From contig DASRCB010000308.1 of the NCBI GenBank assembly GCA_035653295.1, positions 1 to 22,319 of the forward strand: a DNA stretch of 22,319 nucleotides. Direction: 5' to 3'. Below, piece by piece: positions 1 through 7,588 of the stretch; the stretch's first letter is position 1; every line of letters begins with the position of its first letter. Under the pieces are notes generated by a model. That model was given only the letters and a program-made list of their open reading frames with translations, had not been told where the DNA came from and ran no database searches. The DNA comes from DASRCB01 sp035653295 (GTDB taxonomy: Bacteria > Acidobacteriota > Terriglobia > Bryobacterales > Bryobacteraceae). Both the position numbers and the translations under genes were made by a program.

Positions 1-312
1 CTCAGGTTCTACACCGAAAAGCTCGGCTTTCGGGTCCTCACCGATCAGCAAATGTCCGATAGCCAGCGCTGGATCGAGCTCTCGATACCGGGCGCGCAAA
101 CCGGTATCGTGCTGTTCACGCCCGAAGGACACGAAGACCGCATCGGCACGTTTCTCAACACCTCCTGGGAGGTCGACGACATCGACAGGACCTACGCCAA
201 CCTCCAGAGCAGGGGCGTGGAGTTCGCCGGCCCGCCTCAAAAGCAGCCCTGGGGCACGTTCGTCATGATGAAGGATTCGGAAGGCAATCAGATCGTCCTC
301 TCCTCCCGTTAG
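1..312 (+). CDS. VOC (glyoxalase/bleomycin-resistance fold) protein, 5' partial
   Basis: The reading frame is open from the first base of the window, so the gene starts upstream; the visible part begins LRFYTEKLGF and ends at a TAG at 310-312. The sequence fits the VOC superfamily: an opening FYTEKLGF helix, a strand around WIELSIPG, a central WEVDDID segment followed by YANLQSRGVEF, and the closing KDSEGNQIVL strand. This is the ending typical of single-domain glyoxalase-like proteins of about 120-130 residues, so probably only some 15-25 residues are missing. A metal-ligand glutamate is plausible in the central and C-terminal strands, but the first half of the metal site is outside the window. 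The substrate cannot be told from sequence: members include glyoxalase I, dioxygenases and antibiotic-binding proteins. An internal ATG at 52 is not the real start, because the conserved first helix precedes it. Confidence 0.85.
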   Translation, partial: LRFYTEKLGFRVLTDQQMSDSQRWIELSIPGAQTGIVLFTPEGHEDRIGTFLNTSWEVDDIDRTYANLQSRGVEFAGPPQKQPWGTFVMMKDSEGNQIVLSSR

Positions 313-357
313 GACTGTACTGGAAGCCTTTGTCTTGCACTTCTCGCTCGATGGGGG

Positions 358-451
358 GCAGGGCCTCGCCCTGCGGCGGGCTCTCAGCCCGCCTCTGGAC
401 TTTGGACATTCTCCGGAAATGCCGATTGTGGTGCAAGCCCTTGGCTTGCAC
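358..451. repeat. Cluster of three perfect hairpins in the intergenic region
   Basis: The 234-bp gap 313-546 holds three perfect inverted repeats. The arms are 358-364/368-374 (GCAGGGC, 3-nt loop), 375-381/387-393 (GGCGGGC, 5-nt loop) and 431-439/443-451 (GTGCAAGCC, 3-nt loop). None is followed by a clear T-run, so they are not typical intrinsic terminators, although they may help end transcription of the upstream gene. The first two abut each other, which resembles REP/BIME-type extragenic palindromes. Whether they recur in the genome cannot be seen from here. Confidence 0.6.
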
Positions 452-546
452 AATTCACGCCCAAAACGTCGATTCCAGCACAGTAACTAACTGTTAGCCC
501 ATCCGCGCCTCGAACCAGCAGCGTCGAACCACCGGAGGCGACTTCG

Positions 547-990
547 GTGGGCGGAGTCTGGCGCGGCGTTTTCGGATATTTGTTTCTGGTCCTCATGGTC
601 CGGGTCGCCGGCCGGCGTCCGGGCAAGCAGATCACGCCCTTCGAATTCGTTTTCGTGTTTTTCGCCGGTGGACTCACCCTGACATCAATGGTCGGCGACG
701 ATCGCTCCCTGCTGAACGCGGTTGGCCTCATCGCCTCCATCGCCCTTACGCACTTCCTCATGGTCTGGGCTCGCCAGCACTGGCCCGTTTTCGGTCGCAT
801 CGCCGACGGCACTCCGCTCGTTCTGCTGGAGAAAGGAAGGTGGCGCCCGGACACCATGCGCCGTATGCGCCTTCAGCACGACGATGTCATGGCCGCCGCG
901 CGTGACAAAGGGCTCGAACGGCTCGATCAGATCGCATACGCCTTCCTGGAGCGTAACGGCGAAATCAGCATCATCCCGGCCGAAGACTGA
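547..990 (+). CDS. Short DUF421 (YetF-like) membrane protein, first copy
   Basis: A 147-aa protein starting at GTG; a GGAGG ribosome binding site at 534-538 lies 8 nt upstream and an in-frame stop at 484-486 leaves no better start. Three hydrophobic segments (about 5-20, 31-48 and 56-75) are followed by a soluble domain from about 80. The layout and the blocks RRPGKQITPFEF, GDDRS, DGTPL, VMAAAR and LERNGEISII are those of the DUF421/YetF family, whose biochemical role is poorly defined and is associated with the cell envelope or spore coat in Bacilli. It is shorter than many family members. It heads a three-gene same-strand cluster: the next gene starts 11 nt downstream, and a close paralogue follows that. 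Function beyond the family is unknown. Confidence 0.85.
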   Translation: MGGVWRGVFGYLFLVLMVRVAGRRPGKQITPFEFVFVFFAGGLTLTSMVGDDRSLLNAVGLIASIALTHFLMVWARQHWPVFGRIADGTPLVLLEKGRWRPDTMRRMRLQHDDVMAAARDKGLERLDQIAYAFLERNGEISIIPAED

Positions 991-1001
991 CCGAGAGGAT
1001 T

Positions 1002-1541
1002 ATGCCCGCAGACATCGAAACGAAACAGATCGAAGACAGTGTCGCAAAGATTAATAATGAAGTCGCAGTCGGCTCCGACCTGGAATTCCAGCGCCGCTGG
1101 TGGCGCTTCGAGCACATTCTGTGGCTCGCTCTGACCGCCCTCGTAATTCTGGACGCGCTCGGCTTCTTCGGTCGCGGCTGGTTCGCGAAAGCAGAGGCCA
1201 AAACCCCCGACGGCAGCATGCGCATCGAGTACGAGCGCATCGAGCGCTTCGGCGCGCCGTCGCTGCTGACCATTCACTTCGGCCAGAACGCCGTCCGCAA
1301 CGGCGGCATCCAGCTTTGGGCCAGTGACAGCCTGCTGCACGAGCTCGGCAGTCAGCGCCTCATTCCCCAGGCGGACCGTTCCGCCCTCGATGGCCACGGC
1401 ATCCTGTACACCTGGGTCGCGGCTCCGCAGCCCGACTCCGTCCAGTTCTCGATGCAGCCGGCGAAAGTGGGCTCGGCGTGGCTGACGTTGCGCGTGCCCG
1501 GTGCGGACCAGATGCGGCTCAAAATCGCCATCTTCCCCTGA
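1002..1541 (+). CDS. Unknown single-TM protein between two DUF421 genes
   Basis: I do not recognise this 179-aa protein. It has a soluble N-terminal part with a possible short helix (residues 1-35), one strong transmembrane helix (about 38-56, ILWLALTALVILDALGFF) and a C-terminal domain of about 120 residues with many short beta-like stretches, such as SMRIEYERIERFG and WLTLRVPGADQMRLKIAIF. The ATG at 1002 follows GAGAGG (993-998) closely and lies 11 nt after the previous stop. The following DUF421 gene starts 10 nt after its own stop. Tight packing between two paralogous membrane proteins suggests the three act together in the envelope, perhaps as a complex; that is inference from gene order only. 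By the positive-inside pattern (RRWWRFEH before the TM) the C-terminal domain should be periplasmic. Confidence 0.75.
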   Translation: MPADIETKQIEDSVAKINNEVAVGSDLEFQRRWWRFEHILWLALTALVILDALGFFGRGWFAKAEAKTPDGSMRIEYERIERFGAPSLLTIHFGQNAVRNGGIQLWASDSLLHELGSQRLIPQADRSALDGHGILYTWVAAPQPDSVQFSMQPAKVGSAWLTLRVPGADQMRLKIAIFP

Positions 1542-1551
1542 GGGTGCGTGC

Positions 1552-1995
1552 ATGACTACCATCTGGCATGCGATTTTCGGCTACTTCTACCTCGTGCTTA
1601 CCGTCCGCGTTCTCAAGCGGCGGCCCGGCGCTCAGATGACCCCTTTCGAGTTCGTGCTTATCTTCCTGATCGGCGGCGTCATCATCCTTTGCACAATGGG
1701 CGACGACCGCTCGGAAACCAACTCGGTCTGCGCCGTCGTCACCATCGCCCTGATGCACCGCCTCGTGTCATACCTGAAAACACGCTTCCCCAAATTCGGC
1801 CTCATCGTCGACGGCACTCCAGTGGCGCTGGTCGAGCGGGGCGTCTGGCACAAGGACCTGATGCGCAGGCTCGGACTGGATGAAACCGATGTCATGGCCG
1901 CCGCGCGGGTCAAGAGCGTCAAAACACTGGACGGCATCAAATACGCCATCCTCGAGCGCAATGGCGCTATCAGCATCATTAAAAACGACAGCTGA
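1552..1995 (+). CDS. Short DUF421 (YetF-like) membrane protein, second copy
   Basis: A 147-aa paralogue of the protein encoded at 547-990. The two align end to end with no gap, and I count 76 identical residues of 147. Shared blocks are TPFEFV, GDDRS, DGTP, DVMAAAR and LERNG.ISII. I chose the ATG at 1552 because it gives the same length as the paralogue and has GAGGG at 1540-1544, 7 nt upstream; the frame is also open further left, over the end of the preceding gene. It has three TM segments in the first half and the small soluble DUF421 domain in the second. The stop lies only 10 bp from the convergent ATPase gene end. Retention of two copies around one partner suggests a heteromeric assembly rather than simple redundancy, but this is inference. 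Confidence 0.85.
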   Translation: MTTIWHAIFGYFYLVLTVRVLKRRPGAQMTPFEFVLIFLIGGVIILCTMGDDRSETNSVCAVVTIALMHRLVSYLKTRFPKFGLIVDGTPVALVERGVWHKDLMRRLGLDETDVMAAARVKSVKTLDGIKYAILERNGAISIIKNDS

Positions 1996-2005
1996 TCGCC
2001 GCCCC

Positions 2006-2758
2006 TCAGCCCATCTCGACGCGATCCATAGCCAGAAATTCCCGGATGTGCGGATGCTCCGATTTCTCCAGGTCCGCGACCGGCCCGAAATAAATCGCGT
2101 GGCCTTCGAACAGCACCACCACGGAATCGGCCACACGGCGCATCAGATCCAGATCATGCGTCACCACCACCGCGGTCAGCTTCAGGTCCCGCTTCAGCTT
2201 TAGCATGAGGTCCGTCAGCTCGTCGGACATGATGGGGTCCACCATGGTGGTGGGCTCGTCGTAGAGGATGCATTCCGGTTGCGCCGCCAGCGCCCTCGCG
2301 ATCGCCACCGCGCGCTTGTATCCCGTTGAAAGGTCGGCCGGATACGCGTCCCGATACTGCCGCAGTCCGACCATGTCCAGCAGTCCGTCCACCACCTCGT
2401 CCTTGTTGGCCGCGCTGTAGTCCTCCCGCAACTCGAGCGAGAACAGTATGTTCTCGGCTACGGTGAGAGAATCGAACAGCGCGCCGGACTGAAACACCAT
2501 AGTGACCTTCTTCCGGATCGCGCGCAGCTCTTTCTCGGTGAAGTCGGTAATGTCGCGATACGACACGATCACCCGGCCCTGGTCGGGCTTGATGAAGCCC
2601 ATAATGTGCCCCAGGCTGACCGACTTGCCCACCCCGCTGCGGCCAATAATGGCGAGCGTCGTCCCCACGTCGAGAAAGAAGCTGGCATCGACCAGTACCG
2701 GGTGGTCGAACGTCTTATACACGTGTCGAAACTCGATGTAATGCGGAAACTCGGTCAT
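2006..2758 (-). CDS. ABC transporter ATPase, MlaF/Mkl type (lipid-import family)
   Basis: A 250-aa nucleotide-binding subunit. Visible motifs are Walker A GRSGVGKS (39-46), Q-loop VFQ (Q90) followed by SGALFDSLTV, signature region LSTGYKRAVAIARAL (from 143), Walker B ILYDE (164-168) and H-loop THD (H201). The Q-loop sequence and the length match the MlaF/Mkl branch, which powers MlaE permeases and MCE proteins that move phospholipids between outer and inner membranes. No permease or MCE gene is next to it, so partners must be elsewhere. The signature is LSTGY rather than LSGGM/Q, and the D-loop reads MVD instead of GLD. The gene begins 5 nt after the mobA stop, so the two are probably cotranscribed. 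Confidence 0.85.
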   Translation of the reverse strand: MTEFPHYIEFRHVYKTFDHPVLVDASFFLDVGTTLAIIGRSGVGKSVSLGHIMGFIKPDQGRVIVSYRDITDFTEKELRAIRKKVTMVFQSGALFDSLTVAENILFSLELREDYSAANKDEVVDGLLDMVGLRQYRDAYPADLSTGYKRAVAIARALAAQPECILYDEPTTMVDPIMSDELTDLMLKLKRDLKLTAVVVTHDLDLMRRVADSVVVLFEGHAIYFGPVADLEKSEHPHIREFLAMDRVEMG

Positions 2759-2763
2759 GCCGA

Positions 2764-3390
2764 TTAGTTATCCTTGCGGGCCATCCACGACAGCCATTCT
2801 GCCGGCGTATTAATGTTTTCAAGCACATGGACATCACTCACCGGCACTTCCTCGGGCTCCAGACTGGCCAGCAGGTCGCGCATTCTCAGGCGGCCGCCGG
2901 CGATGGCGCGCCGAATCTCGCCGAGGCAGCAGCGATGATAAGCAGCGCACAGCGGCTCGGGACCGCGGACCGAGCGAGCCGCGGCGCAGCGTGCGCCGGC
3001 CGACGCTCGGGTTGCACTCAGGACCTCCCTCAGCATGGCTGCGGTGATTCCCGGCATGTCGCAGGCGACCACCAGATTCCAGTCCTCTGTCGTGTTCTCC
3101 AGAGCCGTGAACAGCCCGCCGGCGGGGCCCAGGCCGGGCGCTGCATCAGCGATGACCGGCCAGCCGAATCGGCCGTATGCTCCCGGATCTCCGATAATGA
3201 CCGTCGAACCCGCCGCTTCGGACACGGCTCGCGCCACCCGCAACAGCAGCGGCTCGCCGCCGATCTCGAGCAGAGCCTTGTCCCGGCCCATGCGGCTGCT
3301 TTTCCCGCCTGCGAGCACGAAACCGGCCACGGCCTTCCCGGACACTACTTCCCTCCCAGGGAGGACAGTGGCGCCGGCCCCCGTTCGCAT
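2764..3390 (-). CDS. mobA: Molybdenum cofactor guanylyltransferase
   Basis: A 208-aa MobA-family NTP transferase. It attaches GMP from GTP to molybdopterin to form the guanine dinucleotide cofactor in the cytoplasm. The diagnostic N-terminal nucleotide-binding loop LAGGKSSRMGRDKALL starts near residue 26. It is followed by VIADAAPGLGPAGGLFTAL, the metal-site block VVACDMPGI and the late ENINTPAEW, which is the family's C-terminal signature. Length is normal (about 190-210). The ATG at 3388-3390 leaves about 20 residues before the conserved loop; an internal GTG nearer the loop could be used instead. The gene is followed after 5 nt by the ATPase gene. No other molybdopterin gene is in the window. 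Confidence 0.9.
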   Translation of the reverse strand: MRTGAGATVLPGREVVSGKAVAGFVLAGGKSSRMGRDKALLEIGGEPLLLRVARAVSEAAGSTVIIGDPGAYGRFGWPVIADAAPGLGPAGGLFTALENTTEDWNLVVACDMPGITAAMLREVLSATRASAGARCAAARSVRGPEPLCAAYHRCCLGEIRRAIAGGRLRMRDLLASLEPEEVPVSDVHVLENINTPAEWLSWMARKDN

Positions 3391-3426
3391 GACAGAATAT
3401 TAACATCCGCTCTCCTAACGATTTGC

Positions 3427-4170
3427 ATGAGATCAGGTATTGGTAAAAGCAAACTTTCCAGCTATAATCGGCTGAAACAAAACGCCGTGTTTTGTTTCCT
3501 CATGGCCGCCATTACGTGCAGCGCCGGCGTAACTACCGTGACCGAGGCTCCGGATTCCACGGCTCCGCGCGTGCGCTCCGTCGTTCGCGTGGATTCCCGC
3601 TCCCATAAGCTGGTGCGCGTTTTCCAGATCATGCGGCCGATCGGCGAGCCCGCCCCCCGCATCTCTGATCCGGCCGTGCGGACCCTGGTCGACGAAACGG
3701 CAAAATCGTATAACGTGAGCCCCGCGCTCGTGCGCTCGGTCATATCCGTTGAGAGCGGCTTCAATGCCTGGGCCGTCTCGCCGAAAGGCGCCATGGGCAT
3801 GATGCAATTGATGCCCGGCACGGCCCGGCGCTTCGGCGTCTCCAACGCGTTCGATGTCAAACAGAACATCGACGGCGGCGTGCGCTATTTGCGCTTTCTT
3901 CAGGATTTGTTCGGAAACGACGCGCTGGCCATCGCCGCTTACAACGCCGGCGAGCGCGCGGTGGAGAAGTACAACGGCATTCCTCCTTATCCGGAAACAA
4001 TGGCCTATGTGAAAAAAGTGGGCGCCCGGTATGAGCGGGCGCGCAAACAGGCTGCGGCGAAGTCGGTCCCGCCGCCTGCAACGGAAACTCAGCCGGCGGC
4101 CGGTGATAAACATCCGCCGCTCGAAATGTATTACGATGAACAGGGCCGGGTCCATATAGAAACCCGTTAA
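3427..4170 (+). CDS. Secreted lytic transglycosylase (SLT domain)
   Basis: A peptidoglycan lytic transglycosylase that cleaves MurNAc-GlcNAc bonds. The SLT core runs from about residue 84 to 200: the catalytic glutamate E109 is in SVISVESGFN, followed by SPKGAMGMMQLMPGTARRFG and the conserved AIAAYNAGERAVEKYNG. The C-terminus is a short Pro/Ala-rich tail ending YYDEQGRVHIETR. An N-terminal basic stretch and hydrophobic run (about 20-34) form an export signal. From ATG 3427 it is 247 aa; the frame stays open further upstream but is antisense to mobA there. The start is uncertain: a good promoter-like sequence lies inside the first codons, so GTG 3487 or ATG 3502 may be used. The amidase gene follows 12 nt downstream, giving a cell-wall pair. 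Confidence 0.88.
   Translation: MRSGIGKSKLSSYNRLKQNAVFCFLMAAITCSAGVTTVTEAPDSTAPRVRSVVRVDSRSHKLVRVFQIMRPIGEPAPRISDPAVRTLVDETAKSYNVSPALVRSVISVESGFNAWAVSPKGAMGMMQLMPGTARRFGVSNAFDVKQNIDGGVRYLRFLQDLFGNDALAIAAYNAGERAVEKYNGIPPYPETMAYVKKVGARYERARKQAAAKSVPPPATETQPAAGDKHPPLEMYYDEQGRVHIETR
3440..3468 (+). promoter_or_regulatory. Sigma70-like promoter overlapping the transglycosylase start
   Basis: TTGGTA (3440-3445) and a perfect TATAAT (3463-3468) are separated by 17 nt. It would start transcription near 3475, downstream of the first ATG of the lytic transglycosylase gene, and would favour a shorter start at GTG 3487 or ATG 3502. TATAAT is uncommon in DNA this rich in GC, but no experiment supports its use. 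Confidence 0.45.
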
Positions 4171-4182
4171 AACCAGGCGCGT

Positions 4183-5733
4183 ATGTCGAACCTCCCCCCG
4201 ATTCGCGCGCGGTATTGTCTCGCGCTGCTTTGTTTCGGCGCTGCCGCTTTTGGCGCCCCCGCGAACGTGCGGGAGAAGCGCCCGGCTGTGGCTCCGTATG
4301 CCGTCACCGCGGTCCGCTTCTGGTCGCTCACCGACGTTACCCGCATCGCCATTGAAACCACCGGCGATTTCGAATACAACTCCGACCGCGTGCCCAATCC
4401 CGACCGTATCTTCTTCGATCTGCAGGGCACCTATCCGGAGATCGGCGACCACGCTCTCAGCACCATTCCGGTAAACGATCATCTGCTGAAGGCAATCCGC
4501 GTCGCCGAAACGCGCAAGGGCGTGACACGCGTGGTCCTCGACCTTGCCGCCGAGGCGGAATTCAGCACCTCACGGCTGACGAATCCCGAACGCCTGATTA
4601 TCGAGTTGCACAAGCCGGGCGTAACACCCCGGCGCATGATGTCGCCCGACGACGCAGCGCTGGCGGAGACCAGAAAATTCACGCCGCCGCCGTCCCGGGC
4701 GCTCGCCGTGCCGCCCCTGCGCATGCCGATCATCGAACCGCCGTCACTGGCCAACGCGGGCGCCCCGGCGCTTGCTCCAACGAATTCCGCCCTGGTCGCC
4801 CGGCTGGAGCCGAAGAGCTTCGTGCCGCCGTATCACAGCACGATTATCGTCCCGCGCAGCACCCTCGAGCGGCCGTTGCGCAACCTTCCGCCGCAACCGT
4901 CGCCCGTCGTTCGCGTCCCGCAGACCGCCATCAGCGTGCCGGAACCGGAAATTGCAGCGCCGGCCCGCCGCGATTCGGAAGGCGATCGCAGCATGATTCG
5001 CGCCCTGGATCTGAAGCTCGGCACCGTTGTCCTTGACGCGGGCCATGGCGGCCACGACACCGGCACCATCGGACCCACCGGGCTCATGGAGAAGGATCTG
5101 GTGCTTGATGTAACCCAGCGGCTCGGCCGCCTGATCACACAGCGGCTCGGCGTCAAGGTGGTCTACACCCGCAGCGACGATACCTTTATCCCCCTGGACC
5201 AGCGAACGCGAATCGCCAATGAAGCGCACGCGGATCTGTTCCTGTCCATACACGCCAACTCCTCGCCCCTCCGCAATGCCTCGGGCGTGGAAACGTATTA
5301 TCTGAACTTCACGACATCGAAAGCAGCTCTCGACGTCGCGGCTCGCGAGAACGCCGGCTCGCAGATCAATATTGGCGAGCTGCAGCAGGTAATCCAGAAG
5401 ATCGCGCTGCATGAAAAGGTGGACGAATCGCGGGAATTCGCCAATTCCATCCAGAACGCGCTGTACGCTACTTCGCGGCACCTCGATTCCCACTCCCGCG
5501 ACCGCGGCGTCCGCAAAGCACCCTTCGTTGTGCTCATCGGCGCCTCGATGCCCAGCGTGCTGGCCGAGATCGGCTTCGTCAGCAACCTCCAGGACGAGCG
5601 TCTTCTGCGGCGCGAAGAGCAGCGGGAGAGGATCGCCGAAGCACTGTACCGCGGTCTGGCGCAGTATGCCGGCGGCCTGAGTCATTTCCAGGTTGCGGAG
5701 CGCACCAAGCCCCGCGAACAAGCCGCCCGCTAA
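4183..5733 (+). CDS. N-acetylmuramoyl-L-alanine amidase (AMIN + Amidase_3)
   Basis: A 516-aa AmiC-type enzyme that cuts the amide bond between MurNAc and the stem peptide during septum splitting and wall turnover. The order is signal sequence (about 9-25), AMIN targeting domain (about 38-140, with RFWSLTDVTRIAIET and PDRIFFDLQG), a Pro-rich linker (about 145-265) and Amidase_3 domain (about 280-500). Zinc-site residues are visible: H288 in LDAGHGGHDTG, E303 in GLMEKDL, H357 in FLSIHANSS and catalytic E462 in VLAEIGFVSN. The ATG at 4183 lies 12 nt after the transglycosylase stop, so the two are likely cotranscribed. The linker is longer than in E. coli AmiC, which is common in other phyla. Confidence 0.93.
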   Translation: MSNLPPIRARYCLALLCFGAAAFGAPANVREKRPAVAPYAVTAVRFWSLTDVTRIAIETTGDFEYNSDRVPNPDRIFFDLQGTYPEIGDHALSTIPVNDHLLKAIRVAETRKGVTRVVLDLAAEAEFSTSRLTNPERLIIELHKPGVTPRRMMSPDDAALAETRKFTPPPSRALAVPPLRMPIIEPPSLANAGAPALAPTNSALVARLEPKSFVPPYHSTIIVPRSTLERPLRNLPPQPSPVVRVPQTAISVPEPEIAAPARRDSEGDRSMIRALDLKLGTVVLDAGHGGHDTGTIGPTGLMEKDLVLDVTQRLGRLITQRLGVKVVYTRSDDTFIPLDQRTRIANEAHADLFLSIHANSSPLRNASGVETYYLNFTTSKAALDVAARENAGSQINIGELQQVIQKIALHEKVDESREFANSIQNALYATSRHLDSHSRDRGVRKAPFVVLIGASMPSVLAEIGFVSNLQDERLLRREEQRERIAEALYRGLAQYAGGLSHFQVAERTKPREQAAR

Positions 5734-5767
5734 CCCAGGTTCTGCGCCGCCAGACTTGCCGATTGTC

Positions 5768-7321
5768 TTATCGGCTGCCTGGGGCGATCGGATACGCGTG
5801 ATCCCAGGTGGGCGTGTCGCCGATCGCCGCGCCGTTAATGACGATCTCCACGCGCCGGTTCTGCTCGCGACCGCTCACCGTCGCGTTCGAGCTCAGCGGC
5901 CGAGAAGCGCCGTACCCGTTGCTGATCACAGAAGCGGGCGGGATTCCTTCCGCGATAAGCATGCCGCGCACCTGCTCCGCCCGCATATCGGTCGCCGCGG
6001 CCCCTGCGGGTGTGTCGCTGTAGCCGTCCACCTCGAAGCGAAGCCCCGGCCAGGCAGTCAGGACCGACTGCACCGCCGCCAGCCGCATCCGCACCCGCGC
6101 GGCGCCCTCGGCGGTATCGAGCAGCGAATCGGGAATAATCACCACCACCCCGCGCGGCGTATCCAGCGTATTGAAGGAGGCCCGCAGCGATGCCGTCAGC
6201 CGCGCGCGGTTGGCGCGACGCGCTGTTTCGTCCTCTGTGGCGGCGGTTCTCATGCGGTCGGCCGTGGCCGCTTCGTGCGTGTCGGCTGGCGCCGCCGCTG
6301 CTGCCTGAGCGTTCGCCTGTATCCGCGCCCGCTCGACCGCAGCACGCTCCTCCTCCAGACGGGCGCGCTCAGCCTGCAACTGCGCCCGCTGCGCGGCGAT
6401 ATCGGCGAGTTCGCGGTCGTGTTCCGCTTTCGCCTGCAGCTCCTGCTGCTCCCGGCGATCCCGCGCCAGCCGCTCTTCCTGAGCGCGCCGCAGCGCGATC
6501 AGCCGCGCATCCTCGGCCACCTGCGCCGCTTCGCGCGCCGTCGCGACCACGTCTTTACTGAGTTCTTTGGAGTCGAGGCGTTCAGACGCGGCGAGTAATT
6601 GCTGCGCGCGATCGATGCGCTCCGGCGCATACTGCTGTGCGCCCGCCGCCAGCGCGATCTGAATCGCATTCTGCGCCTGATATCGCGCGGTAATGGCCTC
6701 ATACACCGGCATCGAAACCTGATACCCGCCCGCGGTGCGCGCCGCTGCGGCGCTCTCGTCATAGGTGTACGTCCGGCCGGTGCGCGGCAGCAACTCGTAC
6801 GTGGCGTTCACCTCCTCCACCTTGCCCACCGTGTCGGGACGGACCCGGTTTTCCATCACCACCACATCGCTCGGGCGGGTGACCGCGAAGTACGGCTCTG
6901 CGGTAACGATCAGCGCGAAGGCCTGCATGGCGGTCGATGCGGTCAGGCTCCCTTTGTCGGAGCCGTTCAGCACCAGCTCGCCCAGGTTCTGCGCACGCCC
7001 GTCGGGGCTGATGGCCCAGACCACATAGGTGAGATACTCCCGCCCGAAACGTGCCGGCGCCGGCACGTGCTCGAAATGCGCGTTGACCAGCACCGCGCCG
7101 CGCTTCGTCTCAATCGTCGCCTCGCCCTGCGCCAGGGGAAGAAGGGCGGTCCCCCGGAATCCGATTTTCGTTGCTTCGGTCAGGTGCCCGTAATTCAGCG
7201 CGGGCGTGGTGCGCTCGACGATGTTCACGCGAAAAATCGGCTGTGGCCCGGATGGCGGCGGAGGCGCCTGAGCCAGAAGGGGCGACAGGGCCGCGAACAC
7301 ACAACTGCTTCGAATCAGCAT
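5768..7321 (-). CDS. Secreted DUF4398-OmpA family envelope protein with coiled coil
   Basis: A 517-aa protein. Its signal peptide MLIRSSCVFAALSPLLAQA is followed by a beta-rich region of about 150 residues, a helical DUF4398-like stretch (AQNAIQIALAAGAQQYAPERI, about 215-260) and a long charged Glu/Arg/Ala coiled coil to about 345. The C-terminal OmpA-type peptidoglycan-binding domain (about 395-505) contains VDGYSD, MRAEQVRGML and GREQNRRVEIVI. It should tether the envelope to the cell wall. The ATG at 7321 is chosen because it directly precedes a signal peptide and has GAGGG 5 nt upstream; the frame is open to 7405, but the extra residues do not look like a secretion signal. Convergent with the amidase gene, 34 bp apart. 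Confidence 0.87.
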   Translation of the reverse strand: MLIRSSCVFAALSPLLAQAPPPPSGPQPIFRVNIVERTTPALNYGHLTEATKIGFRGTALLPLAQGEATIETKRGAVLVNAHFEHVPAPARFGREYLTYVVWAISPDGRAQNLGELVLNGSDKGSLTASTAMQAFALIVTAEPYFAVTRPSDVVVMENRVRPDTVGKVEEVNATYELLPRTGRTYTYDESAAAARTAGGYQVSMPVYEAITARYQAQNAIQIALAAGAQQYAPERIDRAQQLLAASERLDSKELSKDVVATAREAAQVAEDARLIALRRAQEERLARDRREQQELQAKAEHDRELADIAAQRAQLQAERARLEEERAAVERARIQANAQAAAAAPADTHEAATADRMRTAATEDETARRANRARLTASLRASFNTLDTPRGVVVIIPDSLLDTAEGAARVRMRLAAVQSVLTAWPGLRFEVDGYSDTPAGAAATDMRAEQVRGMLIAEGIPPASVISNGYGASRPLSSNATVSGREQNRRVEIVINGAAIGDTPTWDHAYPIAPGSR

Positions 7322-7531
7322 AGGTTCCCTCACTGCGCAGTTCGGGTGCAATCGAGGGGCCGTGGGTTGTGACGTAACTCCGTTTTTTCCGGCGCTCCTC
7401 TCCAAAGAGTCGCGGGCAGCGGCTGAACTTCTGTGCTCGTACGCGCCTGCAATAACCGCTCTGGCCCGTGGGCCTGACGCCGACCCACACTACTAACGGC
7501 ATAGCCGCTGGCGCGCCGCAGCGGGTTCGTA

Positions 7532-7537
7532 TATACT
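7532..7537 (+). promoter_or_regulatory. Possible -10 element upstream of the small secreted protein
   Basis: TATACT lies 51 bp before the GTG at 7589. The matching -35 position (TGGCGC) is poor, so this is only a weak candidate. The rest of the 267-bp gap 7322-7588, between two divergent genes, shows no other feature I can support. Confidence 0.25.
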
Positions 7538-7588
7538 TCCCCGAACGCCCCGGGCATTCCCGCGGCGAATTCACTCTGGAGGACCGCT

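Noticed and set aside
927..1562. Minus-strand open frame (211 codons) over the middle gene of the DUF421 cassette
   Set aside because: The plus-strand frame has a ribosome binding site, a clear TM helix and tight spacing with both neighbours; the minus frame shows no domain.
2827..3426. Upstream extension of the transglycosylase frame
   Set aside because: It runs antisense through mobA and has no protein-like features; the signal sequence begins at or after 3427.
3433..4482. Long minus-strand open frame (349 codons) opposite the transglycosylase and amidase
   Set aside because: No recognisable domain, and the plus strand has SLT and AMIN motifs over the same bases.
4744..5721. Minus-strand open frame (325 codons) opposite the amidase
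   Set aside because: Shadow of the Amidase_3 gene, whose zinc ligands are all in the plus-strand frame.
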